A stretch of DNA of 64,000 bases from JAPWJZ01 sp038247245 (GTDB lineage Bacteria > Pseudomonadota > Alphaproteobacteria > Micavibrionales > UBA2020): positions 24,679-88,678 of the forward strand of contig JBBRVE010000004.1 in NCBI GenBank assembly GCA_038247245.1. Reading direction: 5' to 3'. Made by a program: the position numbers and the translations under genes. Shown here in pieces: positions 6,906 through 16,400 of this stretch. The first letter of the stretch is position 1. Each line of letters begins with the position of its first letter. The notes beneath the pieces are model-generated. The model made no database searches and had not been told where the DNA came from. It saw only the letters and a list, made by a program, of their open reading frames with translations.

Positions 6906-9220
6906 TATTTCACGTGCTCATGCTCGAGTTCGGGCCCCGCACCGGGTTCCGGCGGCTTGCCGGGTTTTGACGGCGGATATTCGAAGGCCAGCTTGCCATC
7001 CTTGATCGCAATCTTGACCGCGCCACCCTTGACGAGGCGGCCGAACAGCAATTCTTCGGCGAGCGGTTTTTTGACGTGCTCCTGAATGACGCGGCCGAGC
7101 GGGCGTGCGCCCATCGCGGGGTCGTAGCCTTTCTTGCCGAGCCATTGGCGCGCTTCGGATGTCAGCTCGATCGTGACGCCGCGGTCGCCCAGTTGCGCCT
7201 CCAGCTGCATGATGAATTTGTCGACAACGCGGCCGATCGTCGCCGGCGACAGCGCCTTGAACGGGATCACAGCATCAAGACGGTTGCGGAATTCGGGCGT
7301 GAAGGTGCGGTTGATCGCTTCTTCATCGTCGCCTTCGCGGTGCGTGCGCTCGAAGCCCATCGTTGCTTTCGCCATGTCGGATGCGCCGGCATTTGTCGTC
7401 ATGATCAGGATAATATTGCGGCAATCGACGGTCTTGCCGTTATTGTCGGTGATTTTGCCGTAGTCCATCACCTGCAGCAGGATGTTGAACAAATCCGGAT
7501 GCGCCTTTTCGATTTCGTCAAGCAGCACGACCGAATGCGGGTGCTGGTCGATTTTGTCGGTCAGCATGCCGCCCTGATCAAAACCCACATAGCCGGGAGG
7601 TGCGCCGATCAGGCGCGACACCGAATGGCGTTCCATGTATTCGGACATGTCAAAGCGCGTCAGTTCCACGCCCAGCGATTTCGCCAGCTGGCGTGCGACT
7701 TCGGTTTTACCGACCCCCGTGGGGCCGGAGAACAAATACGAACCAATCGGTTTTTCCGGTTCGCGCAGGCCAGCGCGGGACAATTTAATGGCAGATGTCA
7801 GCGCCTCGATTGCCTGATCCTGCCCGAAGACGAGCGTGCGCAGGTCGCGCTCCAGATTGGCCAGCGCTTCCTTGTCGTCCTTGCTGATCGTTTTTGGCGG
7901 GATGCGGGCGATTTTCGATACTGTCGCCTCGATATCCGAAAGGCCAATCACCTTTTTGCGTTTGTCTTCGGTCAGCAGCATTTGCGCAGCGCCCGCTTCG
8001 TCAATCACATCGATTGCCTTGTCGGGCAATTTGCGGTCGCCGATATAGCGCGCGGACAATTCAACCGCCGCCCGGATGGCTTCTTCGGAATAGGTGACCT
8101 TGTGGTGTTCTTCGTAATAGGGCTTCAGACCCTTCAGGATGCGGATTGCATCTTCGATAGAGGGTTCGTTCACATCGATCTTCTGGAAGCGCCGCACCAG
8201 CGCGCGGTCTTTTTCGAAGTGGTTGCGGTATTCTTTATAAGTGGTCGAGCCGATACAGCGCAGCGTGCCTGATGACAGCGACGGTTTCAGCAGGTTCGAC
8301 GCATCCATCGCGCCGCCGGAGGTTGCGCCCGCGCCGATCACGGTATGGATTTCGTCGATAAACAAAATCGCCCCCTCGATGGCCTGCAATTCGGTGATGA
8401 CCGCCTTGATGCGCTCCTCGAAATCGCCGCGATAACGCGTGCCCGCCAGCAGGCTGCCCATGTCGAGCGAATAGATCGTGCAGTTTTTCAGCACTTCCGG
8501 CACATCGTTTTCGGTGATGCGGCGCGCAAGACCTTCGGCAATCGCGGTCTTGCCGACCCCCGGGTCGCCCACATAAAGCGGGTTGTTTTTGGAACGGCGG
8601 CACAGCACCTGAATGGTGCGGTCGACTTCACTTTCGCGGCCGATCAGCGGGTCAATCTTGCCGTTAATCGCCTTGTTGTTCAGGTTCACGCAATAGGCGT
8701 CGAGCGCCTCGCGGCCTTTTTTGATGACGTTTTCTTCCTGTGCGTCGTCATTCGCGCCATGCACGGTGCGCGCCTCCGCCTGACCCGGCACCTTGGCGAT
8801 GCCATGGGAGATATAATTGACGGCGTCAAAGCGGGTCATTTCCTGTTCCTGCAGGAAGAACACGGCATTGCTTTCACGTTCCGAGAACAGCGCGACCAGC
8901 ACATTCGCGCCCGTCACTTCTTCGCGGCCCGATGATTGAACGTGAATCGCGGCGCGTTGCAGCACGCGCTGGAAACTCGATGTCGGCTTTGCTTCTTCGG
9001 ATGCCGGATGCACAAGGTTCTGCAGTTCGGTGTCGATGTAATGCGACACTTCCTGCTTCAACAGGTCGAGATCCACGCCGCAGGCGCGCATGACAGCAAC
9101 CGCGTCCTGATCATCGGTCAGCGCGAGAAGCAGATGTTCCAGCGTTGCAAATTCATGATGGCGCGCATTCGCATGGGCGAGCGCGCGGTGCAGCGTCTGT
9201 TCCAGTTGGCGTGAGAGCAT
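6905..9220 (-). CDS. clpA: ATP-dependent Clp protease ATP-binding subunit ClpA
   Basis: The 771-aa protein has the ClpA layout: an N-domain (MLSRQLEQTLHRALAHANARHHEF), D1 AAA+ with Walker A GDPGVGKTAIAEGLA and Walker B ILFIDEIHTVIGAG, and D2 with GPTGVGKTEVARQLA and VVLLDEIEKAH. It unfolds substrates for ClpP in the cytoplasm and takes N-end-rule substrates from ClpS, which is encoded just upstream. Length and motif order are normal. The final residues, from the Pro-rich PPSKPGKPPEPG onward, are a low-complexity tail. The gene overlaps the following receiver-deaminase gene by one base. Confidence 0.97.
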   Translation of the reverse strand: MLSRQLEQTLHRALAHANARHHEFATLEHLLLALTDDQDAVAVMRACGVDLDLLKQEVSHYIDTELQNLVHPASEEAKPTSSFQRVLQRAAIHVQSSGREEVTGANVLVALFSERESNAVFFLQEQEMTRFDAVNYISHGIAKVPGQAEARTVHGANDDAQEENVIKKGREALDAYCVNLNNKAINGKIDPLIGRESEVDRTIQVLCRRSKNNPLYVGDPGVGKTAIAEGLARRITENDVPEVLKNCTIYSLDMGSLLAGTRYRGDFEERIKAVITELQAIEGAILFIDEIHTVIGAGATSGGAMDASNLLKPSLSSGTLRCIGSTTYKEYRNHFEKDRALVRRFQKIDVNEPSIEDAIRILKGLKPYYEEHHKVTYSEEAIRAAVELSARYIGDRKLPDKAIDVIDEAGAAQMLLTEDKRKKVIGLSDIEATVSKIARIPPKTISKDDKEALANLERDLRTLVFGQDQAIEALTSAIKLSRAGLREPEKPIGSYLFSGPTGVGKTEVARQLAKSLGVELTRFDMSEYMERHSVSRLIGAPPGYVGFDQGGMLTDKIDQHPHSVVLLDEIEKAHPDLFNILLQVMDYGKITDNNGKTVDCRNIILIMTTNAGASDMAKATMGFERTHREGDDEEAINRTFTPEFRNRLDAVIPFKALSPATIGRVVDKFIMQLEAQLGDRGVTIELTSEARQWLGKKGYDPAMGARPLGRVIQEHVKKPLAEELLFGRLVKGGAVKIAIKDGKLAFEYPPSKPGKPPEPGAGPELEHEHVK

Positions 9221-9237
9221 ATTGTTATCCCCCTGTT

Positions 9238-9290
9238 ATTCTTTCTCCGACGGCGGTGCCGTCCATTCTTTCTCCGACGGCGGTGCCGTC
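9238..9290. repeat. Tandem hairpin repeat between clpS and clpA
   Basis: Two 26-27-nt units (9238-9263 and 9265-9290) are nearly identical. Each contains the palindrome GACGGCGGTGCCGTC (9249-9263 and 9276-9290), which folds into a 6-bp stem. The second unit runs into the clpS stop codon, and the A/T-rich unit start resembles the last clpS codons. This suggests tandem duplication of the gene's 3' end plus hairpin. It could tune the clpS:clpA ratio by partial termination or mRNA protection. Confidence 0.75.
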
Positions 9291-9699
9291 ATTCTTTTTC
9301 CATCGTGCATTGCAATGGATATTCATTCTTGCGCGCGTAATCCATGACGAGGTTCACTTTGGTTTCCGCTACTTCATAAGTATAGGTCCCGCAGACGCCA
9401 ACGCCACGGCGATGGATCTGGAGCATGACCTCGATCGCTTCTTGCTTATTCTTGCTGAAAAACTTTTCTAAAACGTGAACAACGAACTCTTGGGTCGTAT
9501 AATCGTCATTTAACAGAAGAACGCGGTACATAGAGGGCTTTTTGGTGGTCGCACGGGTACGCGTCATCACGCCGACATCGGTACGCCCCGGGCGGCCTGT
9601 GTCCCTGTCATCGTCGCCTGCGGCGACAGCCTTTAATCTGTCATTTCCTGCTGTCATGGTGGTTTTGAGCCGTTTCACGCCAGAATCCCTGAATTTCAT
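9289..9699 (-). CDS. clpS: ClpS, ATP-dependent Clp protease adaptor
   Basis: The C-terminal ~85 residues are a clear ClpS core: MYRVLLLNDDYTTQEFVVHV, the HRRGVGVCGTYTYEVAETK segment and a final NEYPLQCTMEKE. ClpS binds N-degron residues and hands substrates to ClpA. The predicted N-terminus is about 50 residues longer than the core (RLKAVAAGDDDRDTGRPGRT), so the true start may be an internal Met such as the codon at 9657 or one nearer MTRTRATTKK. The upstream region shows no decisive ribosome-binding site. It is the first gene of the clpS-clpA operon. Confidence 0.93.
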   Translation of the reverse strand: MKFRDSGVKRLKTTMTAGNDRLKAVAAGDDDRDTGRPGRTDVGVMTRTRATTKKPSMYRVLLLNDDYTTQEFVVHVLEKFFSKNKQEAIEVMLQIHRRGVGVCGTYTYEVAETKVNLVMDYARKNEYPLQCTMEKE

Positions 9700-9859
9700 A
9701 CCCTAGAATATAGTACATCCCCCCTTTTAAGGGTATCCCTGTCGAAAAAAGGGTAAAAAACGCTTTACGCCGCCCAATGATTCCCATAAGGTCCATAAAT
9801 CAACAACGAATCCGGGTAATAAAATATCCCGGCATACATTTACAGACGGAGTTTGCAGG

Positions 9860-11110
9860 ATGAAACCGGGCAAGCCGATGAAGAGCAAGTTGCGTAACTT
9901 TGTACTGGCGCTGGCGTTTAATGCCGCAGCCATCACCCCCGCACTCGCACAACGTCCCGCAACAGATACGCGCCCCGATCGCTATGCCGCAATTGTGGTC
10001 GATGCGAATTCCGGCCGCGTGTTGTATGAACGCGACGCCACGCAGCAGCTTCATCCAGCCTCCACCGCCAAGATGATGACAGCATATCTGGTGTTTCAGG
10101 CCTTGAAAGAAGGGCGTTTGACGCCCGACCAGATGATCGATGTGTCCTATAACGCCGCATCGCAGCCGCGCACCAATCTTGCCCTGATGACCGCTACACG
10201 CAACCGGAACGGCAGCGTGAATTACCGCCAGAACACCACGCGGATCAGCGTCGAAAATGCGCTGAAAGGCATGCTGACCCATTCCGCGAACGATGCCGCC
10301 GTCGTGTTGGCCGAGGCACTGGGCGGAACGGAAAGCAATTTTGCGACCCTGATGACCGCACAGGCACAAAACCTTGGCATGACCGGCACGCGCTACACAA
10401 ATCCCAACGGCCTGCCCGATCCGCGCCAGCACACCACGGTCGAGGATCTGGCCCTGCTGTCGCGCGCTATTTTGCGTGATTTCCCTGAATACCAACACTA
10501 TTTTGCCCTTCCAAGCTTCAGTTTCAACGGCAATACATGGAACAATACCAACAAGCTTTTGGGAGCCTATGAAGGCCTCGATATGGGCAAAACCGGCTAT
10601 ATCAATTCGTCGGGCTGGAACCTGGCGGCGTCGGCGCAGCGCGGCACACAGCGCGTGATCGGGGTCGTGTTTGGCGCGCGCACACCGGCTGAGCGCGGTC
10701 TGGATATGCAGCGCCTGCTCGATTTCGGGTTCCAGAAGCTGGAAAACCCGCTGGCACGGTTCCGCTTCGGCCGCGACAACGGCCCGAGCGGCGAGCGTTA
10801 CGTCATGCTGCCCCCGCCCGTGACCGTTTCGCCCGACAGCATTATGCAGGCGCAGCCCAATATCGCTCCCGACACCTCCGAACGTGCGCCGCTGTTCCCG
10901 ATCCGCGTCGCAAGATCGTATTTCACCCCCGCCTTCAACGCAGCTGTGTCGCCCTTTACGCCGCCGCAGGCTGAAACACGCAACACGCTGACGCCCGGCG
11001 AAGGCAACGGCAATGATCAGCCCGGCGGTCAGGACAAGGATACCCTACCCAAAGCAGTTGTCCCGCGCGGCGGCAGCGAATGGCGCCCCAAGCCTCCTGC
11101 GCACGCCTGA
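9860..11110 (+). CDS. D-alanyl-D-alanine carboxypeptidase, peptidase S11 (PBP5/6-type)
   Basis: A signal peptide (hydrophobic LRNFVLALAFNAAAITPALA) precedes an S11 penicillin-binding domain. All three active-site motifs are intact: S68-TA-K71 (PASTAKMM), S142-A-N (HSAND) and K244-TG (MGKTGY). It trims the terminal D-Ala from peptidoglycan stem peptides in the periplasm. The C-terminal ~100 residues are Pro-rich and low in complexity, without an evident amphipathic membrane anchor. It lies immediately before a second S11 enzyme on the same strand. Transcription starts in the divergent spacer shared with clpS. Confidence 0.93.
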   Translation: MKPGKPMKSKLRNFVLALAFNAAAITPALAQRPATDTRPDRYAAIVVDANSGRVLYERDATQQLHPASTAKMMTAYLVFQALKEGRLTPDQMIDVSYNAASQPRTNLALMTATRNRNGSVNYRQNTTRISVENALKGMLTHSANDAAVVLAEALGGTESNFATLMTAQAQNLGMTGTRYTNPNGLPDPRQHTTVEDLALLSRAILRDFPEYQHYFALPSFSFNGNTWNNTNKLLGAYEGLDMGKTGYINSSGWNLAASAQRGTQRVIGVVFGARTPAERGLDMQRLLDFGFQKLENPLARFRFGRDNGPSGERYVMLPPPVTVSPDSIMQAQPNIAPDTSERAPLFPIRVARSYFTPAFNAAVSPFTPPQAETRNTLTPGEGNGNDQPGGQDKDTLPKAVVPRGGSEWRPKPPAHA

Positions 11111-11240
11111 AACCATCCCCGGCTGTGGGTATCTTGTGAATTTGGCGGAATATTCGTCAAACCTCGCTAGACAAACAGCCCCCTGAGACCGATAATAAAT
11201 GTAAGGGGATATTGGTTTTTTTTCGGGGAAAAATGCGCGG

Positions 11241-12935
11241 ATGCAGGGTGTCGTAACCAGCCGCAAATCAGGATTTTTGCAAAAACTGCTGATGGCGGTC
11301 GTGGCTGCAGGCATCTTCATGTCCGTGCCCGCCAGCCCGACTTATGCCGGCATCACCAAATATACCGGCCAGAACAGCAAAAAGAAAAAGACCCGGACAT
11401 CCAAAGCTGCAGCCAAGCCACAGCCCGACCGTTACGGATCAATCGTGATCGACGCGCAATCGGGTTATGTCTTGAGCGAGAAAAACCCCGACAAAAAACT
11501 GTTCCCCGCGTCGCTCACGAAAATGATGACGTTGTACCTGACATTCGAGGCGATTGAAAAAGGCACGCTGACCAAATACCAGCGCATCCCCGTTTCCGCG
11601 AACGCGCAATACCAGCCGCCGTCCAAACTGGGGCTGGAGGCCGGATATTCGATCCGGGTGGAGGACGGTATCCTTGCGCTCGTCACCCGTTCCGCGAATG
11701 ACGCGGCGGTTGTGCTGGGCGAAGCGCTGGGCGGTTCTGAATCACGCTTTGCGCGCCTGATGACGTTCAAGGCGCAGCAGCTGGGCATGCGCAACACGCG
11801 TTTTGCCAACGCCTCCGGCCTGCACGACCCCGAACAATATTCCAGCCCGCGCGACATGGCGATATTGGCGCAGGCGTTGATGCGCGATTTCCCGCGTTAC
11901 TACCGTTATTTCAGCACGCCCAGCTTTACCTATAACGGCATCACCTCGCTCAACCACAATAAACTGATGGCCACATATCCCGGCATGGACGGATTGAAAA
12001 CCGGCTATGTCTATGCCTCGGGCTATAACCTCACCGCTTCCGCCGTGCAAAATAACAAGCGCTTGATCGGCGTTGTGTTCGGCGGGCGCACCTCCGCCTC
12101 GCGCAACAGCACGATGCGCGATTTGCTGGATGCCGGTTTCGAGCGCATGAAGGACGCGCGCGTGCTGGCCGCCATCGACAAGCGTCTGGAGACGGCGCGG
12201 GGCGGATTGCCCAAGCGCAAGCCGACACCCACCGCCAAGGCGGAACCCACACGCATGCAGCCGCGCACCGCGCGCACGCAAACCAATCTTGACGCCCCGA
12301 GCTTCAGCCCCATGGGCATGAGCACCGAAGAGGGCGACGCGCAGGAACTGGCGGCCCTCGCCGACGACGCGGCCCAGGCAGGCGACACGATGCCGGAGGG
12401 TGCAGCCCCCAGATCCGCCTTCAAGACCGAGCCGCAATCCGTCGGCGGCACGGCGTTGCCGCCCATGACCGCGCGCGTCCTGTCGCCGCTGCCGCGTAAA
12501 GCCCCCGCCGCCGCGCAAAAGCCCGCCGCGACGCCGCAAACCGCCATGGCCAGCCGCAACATCCTGTCACCCAGCGCGATGAAGCCCGTGCCGGTAATCT
12601 CGACCCATTTGAACGCGCTGGCGCCCGCGCCTGTTACCCCCACTGCCGCGACGCCCGCTGCATCTGCTCCTGCTGCGATGGCATCCGCCGCGGGCGGCGC
12701 ATGGGCGGTGCAGATCGGCGCTTTCTCCGACCAGAACGCCGGCATGACGGCGCTGAAATCGGCGCATCAAAAACTGCCCGCCACATTGACCGCAAAGACC
12801 CGTTATATTATTGCGCCCTTGCAAACCAACCGGGGCGTGATTTACCGCGCAAGGCTGTCGGGGCTTGAACAGGCCGAAGCCGCCTCTGCCTGCAGGTTAT
12901 TACAGGGCGCCTGCATTGTGATGGCCGTACAGTAA
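11241..12935 (+). CDS. D-alanyl-D-alanine carboxypeptidase with C-terminal SPOR domain
   Basis: This second S11 enzyme has the motifs S91-LT-K94 (PASLTKMM), S151-A-N (RSAND) and K253-TG (GLKTGY) behind a signal sequence (LLMAVVAAGIFMSVPASPTYA). After the catalytic domain comes a ~170-residue Ala/Pro-rich linker, then a SPOR domain (WAVQIGAFSDQNAGMTALKSA, about 488-562). SPOR domains bind denuded glycan strands and recruit proteins to the division septum, so this copy is probably septal while its neighbour acts generally. The 130-nt gap to the upstream gene shows no terminator. The length of 564 aa is explained by linker plus SPOR. Confidence 0.93.
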   Translation: MQGVVTSRKSGFLQKLLMAVVAAGIFMSVPASPTYAGITKYTGQNSKKKKTRTSKAAAKPQPDRYGSIVIDAQSGYVLSEKNPDKKLFPASLTKMMTLYLTFEAIEKGTLTKYQRIPVSANAQYQPPSKLGLEAGYSIRVEDGILALVTRSANDAAVVLGEALGGSESRFARLMTFKAQQLGMRNTRFANASGLHDPEQYSSPRDMAILAQALMRDFPRYYRYFSTPSFTYNGITSLNHNKLMATYPGMDGLKTGYVYASGYNLTASAVQNNKRLIGVVFGGRTSASRNSTMRDLLDAGFERMKDARVLAAIDKRLETARGGLPKRKPTPTAKAEPTRMQPRTARTQTNLDAPSFSPMGMSTEEGDAQELAALADDAAQAGDTMPEGAAPRSAFKTEPQSVGGTALPPMTARVLSPLPRKAPAAAQKPAATPQTAMASRNILSPSAMKPVPVISTHLNALAPAPVTPTAATPAASAPAAMASAAGGAWAVQIGAFSDQNAGMTALKSAHQKLPATLTAKTRYIIAPLQTNRGVIYRARLSGLEQAEAASACRLLQGACIVMAVQ

Positions 12936-13014
12936 CTACGGCGAAAATTTATACAGCAAAAACAGCACTGCATTCCTCTCGGGAACTATTACTTCTGGAA
13001 AGGGTTTGTAAGCC

Positions 13015-13314
13015 ATGAATACGCCTATACCAACAGAAACGATACGCGTTATCGTCCACGGATTTGTGCAGGGTGTCAGTTACAGGCGCTGGTTGCAGGA
13101 TCAGGCGATCGAGCGCGGTATCTATGGATGGGTACGCAACCGGTCGGACGGCAGCGTCGAAGCGTTGCTGCATGGCGATGCGCGCATCGTGGATGACATG
13201 GTGCGCGCCTGCCGCCACGGGCCCGACCTTGCAAGGGTTGACAAAGTCCACAGCGAACCAGCACAGTACGACGGCATCCAAGATTTCCGCATCGAGCAAA
13301 CTGTACCGGTATAA
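13015..13314 (+). CDS. acyP: Acylphosphatase
   Basis: The 99-aa protein has the acylphosphatase signature: GFVQGVSYR with catalytic Arg24, and GWVRNRSDGSVEA with catalytic Asn42. These enzymes hydrolyse carboxyl-phosphate bonds of acyl phosphates in the cytoplasm. AAAGGG lies about 10 nt before the ATG. The gene ends three bases before the next start codon, so it is co-transcribed with the TPR protein gene. Confidence 0.92.
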   Translation: MNTPIPTETIRVIVHGFVQGVSYRRWLQDQAIERGIYGWVRNRSDGSVEALLHGDARIVDDMVRACRHGPDLARVDKVHSEPAQYDGIQDFRIEQTVPV

Positions 13315-13317
13315 ACC

Positions 13318-13887
13318 ATGCGCCTGACCATTTCCGCCGCCGCCCTGCTGCTGGGGCTTGCCGCGTTTTCTCAATCCGCCATCGCCGCCGATCCCTATGC
13401 CAATCCCTACGCGCCCGAAAGCTACGCCAAGCCGGAAATGAAGGCGAAGAAAAACCAGGTGCCGTTCCGCGAGGATTCAGGCCTGATCACCGCCGAATAT
13501 TACCTGTCGACCGGAAAATATTCGCAAGCCCTCAGCGTCGTGAACGCCGTGCTATCGCGCCACCCGATGTCGGCCGATGCCTATACCTATCGCGGCTATG
13601 CCTATTACCGCCTGGGCGACCGCAGAAAAGCGCGCGAGAATTTCGCCAAGGCCATCAGCATCAACCCGAAACATCTGGGCGCGAACCGCTACATCGCGCA
13701 AAGCTTCCTGGATGCGGGCGACCTTGCCCGCGCGCTGGAGCAAATGCAGGTCATCCGCCTCACCTGCGGCGATTCAAGCTGCGAGGAACTGGACGAGCTG
13801 CAGGCCGCCGTCAACCGCTACAAACGCGGACAGAAGGCGCAGGCCCAAGAACAGGCCAGCGACGATGACGAAGATTCCAAGGAATAA
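13318..13887 (+). CDS. Exported tetratricopeptide-repeat protein
   Basis: A signal peptide (LTISAAALLLGLAAFSQSAIA) is followed by about three TPR units: EYYLSTGKYSQALSVVNAVL, AYTYRGYAYYRLGDRRKARENF and NRYIAQSFLDAGDLARALEQM. A charged Gln/Glu/Asp tail ends the protein. It is a periplasmic scaffold of unknown partner. It begins 3 nt after the acylphosphatase stop. It ends 3 nt before the stop of the convergent N-formylglutamate amidohydrolase gene, leaving no room for a terminator. Confidence 0.8.
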   Translation: MRLTISAAALLLGLAAFSQSAIAADPYANPYAPESYAKPEMKAKKNQVPFREDSGLITAEYYLSTGKYSQALSVVNAVLSRHPMSADAYTYRGYAYYRLGDRRKARENFAKAISINPKHLGANRYIAQSFLDAGDLARALEQMQVIRLTCGDSSCEELDELQAAVNRYKRGQKAQAQEQASDDDEDSKE

Positions 13888-13890
13888 AAA

Positions 13891-14757
13891 TCAGGGTGCA
13901 GGATTGCGCGGCGTTGTACCCGCAGCCGGGCGCGGCGCGCTTGCCACAGCGGGGCTGTCGCACCATGCGGTGAAGTCATTCATGATGTCGCGCAGGTTGG
14001 ATTGCAGTTTTGCGAATTCGGGTTTCAGCACCAGCGTTTTTTCATCCATATACAGCGCGCGGTTGACCTCCACCTGAATGCTGTGGCGGGCATTGTCGGG
14101 GTCGCCGTGGCGGCGCACGATTTCCGCACCGCGATAACCTTGGGTATCGATCACGGCATTATAGCCCTTGGCCGCGAACAGGCTTTGCAGTTTCTCCGCA
14201 ATTTCAGGCGCGCAGGTTTCGCCGTCGCGCGTGCCGATGGCGATATGATGCGGGTTGACGCCCGCGCCGCGATTTATGGTGGAGGGCATTGAATGCAAAT
14301 TCAGGTGCACCGCCTTGCCATGGCGCGCATGGGCGTCGTCAATCATGTCGCGCAGTTTTTCGTGATAAGGCTGGTGATAATCCGCCACGCGGTTGAACAC
14401 TTCGGACAGCGTCAGCTTGCGGTCATAAATTTTCGCGGTGTGGCGCGGCGATATCACGCCCCGCACAAGGCTGCTATCGCCGCCTTCATATTCGGCGGCG
14501 CCATGCCCCACCAGAAAATCAGCACGGTTGGCATCGATATAGCTGCGCGGGAATTGCGCCTGCAGCAGCGGCACGCCAAGCGCAGGCAGGAAATTATAAA
14601 GCGCGTCAACCGCCATATCCTCGGCCTGCCGCAGCAAATGCAGGTCGCAGGCGTAATCGAAATCAACAGGGTAATCTTTCCCGCTATGCGGGCTGTCGGC
14701 CACCACGCAGGATGCGGGGGTCGGGGGCAGGTCAATGCTGTACACATTTTTTGCCAC
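13891..14757 (-). CDS. N-formylglutamate amidohydrolase family protein
   Basis: The 288-aa protein matches the N-formylglutamate amidohydrolase fold. Features are VADSPHSGKDYP near the N-terminus (probable zinc-binding His), FPRSYIDANRADF, HTAKIYDRKLT, VHLNLHSMPS and SIQVEVNRALYMDE. The family releases formate from N-formyl-L-glutamate in histidine degradation. No hut genes are nearby, so the physiological substrate is uncertain and another N-acyl or formyl amino acid is possible. The C-terminus is a short Pro/Ala tail. Confidence 0.85.
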   Translation of the reverse strand: MAKNVYSIDLPPTPASCVVADSPHSGKDYPVDFDYACDLHLLRQAEDMAVDALYNFLPALGVPLLQAQFPRSYIDANRADFLVGHGAAEYEGGDSSLVRGVISPRHTAKIYDRKLTLSEVFNRVADYHQPYHEKLRDMIDDAHARHGKAVHLNLHSMPSTINRGAGVNPHHIAIGTRDGETCAPEIAEKLQSLFAAKGYNAVIDTQGYRGAEIVRRHGDPDNARHSIQVEVNRALYMDEKTLVLKPEFAKLQSNLRDIMNDFTAWCDSPAVASAPRPAAGTTPRNPAP

Positions 14758-14813
14758 GCGGAGAATCTGCCGTTATTGTTGAACAGCTGAAATTTTAGCG
14801 CGACAACGGCGCG

Positions 14814-16289
14814 TTAGCCAGCCATTTTCGCAATCGTATTGGTGGTGGAGAAGCCTTCTTCCATGTCGGCGCGCACAACCTTGCCGCCCCAGCTCTGGAT
14901 CAGGTCGTAACCGACGACTTCTTCCAGTTTATACTGGCCGCCCTTGACGAGCACATCGGGCTTCACGGCCTTCAGCATCTCGATCGGGGTGTCTTCGTCG
15001 AACACGACGACGATATCGACCATTTCCAGCGCCGACAGAATTGCGGCCCGTGCCTGTTCATCCTGCACGGGGCGCTCGGGCCCTTTCAGCCGTTTCACGG
15101 ATGCATCGCTGTTGATGGCGACGACCAGATAATCGCAAGCCGCTTTTGCCTGACGCAGCGTTGCGATATGTCCTGGATGCAACAGGTCAAAGCAGCCATT
15201 CGTGAAACCGATCTTGAAGCCGCGCGTGCGCCAGCGGTCGGCCTGTTCGGCGGCGCCGTCGCGCGTGGCAAATTTCGTCTTGCGCTGATAGGCCTGTTTT
15301 TCCATGGCGTAACCGCCGGAAATGGACGTCTCGATTTCTTCGGGACGCGCAACGGCGGTGCCGGGCTTGCCGACCACGATGCCGGCCGCGATGTTGGCGA
15401 GCAGCGCGGCATTGCGCAGCGGGATATTCGCGGCAACGGCGGAGGCAAAGGTCGCAATCACGGTATCGCCCGCGCCCGATACGTCGAACACTTCACGGAC
15501 ATTCGCAGGGATATGCAGCGGGTTTTCGTTATTCATGATCAGCGACATGCCATCCTTGCTGCGGGTCGCCAGCACGGCGGGTACGCTGCAATCGACGATA
15601 ATTTTCATCGCAGCGGCACGCGTTTCCTCGTCCGATCCCGCCTTCATGCCGGTTGCGGTTTCCAGTTCCTTGCGGTTCGGGGTGATGACCGACGCGCCGC
15701 GATAGCGCGTGAAATCCGATCCCTTGGGGTCGACGATCACCGGCTTGTTGTGGCGGCGCGCAATGTCGATCACGCGCGCGACCAGCGTTTCGGTCAGCAG
15801 GCCTTTTTTGTAGTCGGACAAAATGACCGCGCCCACGGTCGGGATAATGCTTTCGGCGCGGGCGACGATGCGGTCTTCGACATCGGCCGGAATGTTGACG
15901 GTTTTTTCGCGGTCCACGCGCAGCATCTGCTGCCCGCCGCAGACGAAGCGGCTTTTGACGGTCGTGAAACGGTCGGGTGATGTCTCCAGCTGCGCTTCCA
16001 CGCCAAGCTCGCCCAGATGCTTGGCGATATCCGTGCCCGCGGCATCGTTGCCCACAACAGCCAGCAGCACAGCCTTGGCGCCCAGCGCCGCGATGTTGGC
16101 GACCACGTTGCCGGCGCCGCCCAGCATATGCTTCTCCCGCTCCACCAGCAGGACGGGAATCGGCGCTTCGGGGGAAATCCGTTCGATCGCGCCATAGACA
16201 AACCGGTCGAGCATCACATCGCCAAGGCAAAGTACGCGTGATTGGGCGAGTTTTGTCAGGTCGTTAAAAAGGACTGAGTTTTCAATCAT
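14814..16289 (-). CDS. hldE: Bifunctional heptose-7-phosphate kinase / heptose-1-phosphate adenylyltransferase
   Basis: The 491-aa length and order fit HldE. An N-terminal ribokinase-like domain carries GGAGNVVANIAALGA and the catalytic DVSGAGDTVIATFA (about residues 265-280). A C-terminal nucleotidyltransferase begins at FTNGCFDLLHPGH (about 359-371), with HxGH. It makes ADP-D-glycero-beta-D-manno-heptose for the LPS inner core, pairing functionally with kdsB elsewhere in the window. It is transcribed toward the amidohydrolase gene, with a 56-nt gap. Confidence 0.95.
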   Translation of the reverse strand: MIENSVLFNDLTKLAQSRVLCLGDVMLDRFVYGAIERISPEAPIPVLLVEREKHMLGGAGNVVANIAALGAKAVLLAVVGNDAAGTDIAKHLGELGVEAQLETSPDRFTTVKSRFVCGGQQMLRVDREKTVNIPADVEDRIVARAESIIPTVGAVILSDYKKGLLTETLVARVIDIARRHNKPVIVDPKGSDFTRYRGASVITPNRKELETATGMKAGSDEETRAAAMKIIVDCSVPAVLATRSKDGMSLIMNNENPLHIPANVREVFDVSGAGDTVIATFASAVAANIPLRNAALLANIAAGIVVGKPGTAVARPEEIETSISGGYAMEKQAYQRKTKFATRDGAAEQADRWRTRGFKIGFTNGCFDLLHPGHIATLRQAKAACDYLVVAINSDASVKRLKGPERPVQDEQARAAILSALEMVDIVVVFDEDTPIEMLKAVKPDVLVKGGQYKLEEVVGYDLIQSWGGKVVRADMEEGFSTTNTIAKMAG

Positions 16290-16400
16290 ATGACCGCCGT
16301 ACCGATTGGTAATAATATTACAAAATTTTTATCATAATAAGGTATTCAACTCAAGTTCAAAAAGGTTTCAGCCAGACCTGCCATTTTAGCGAATTGTTAA

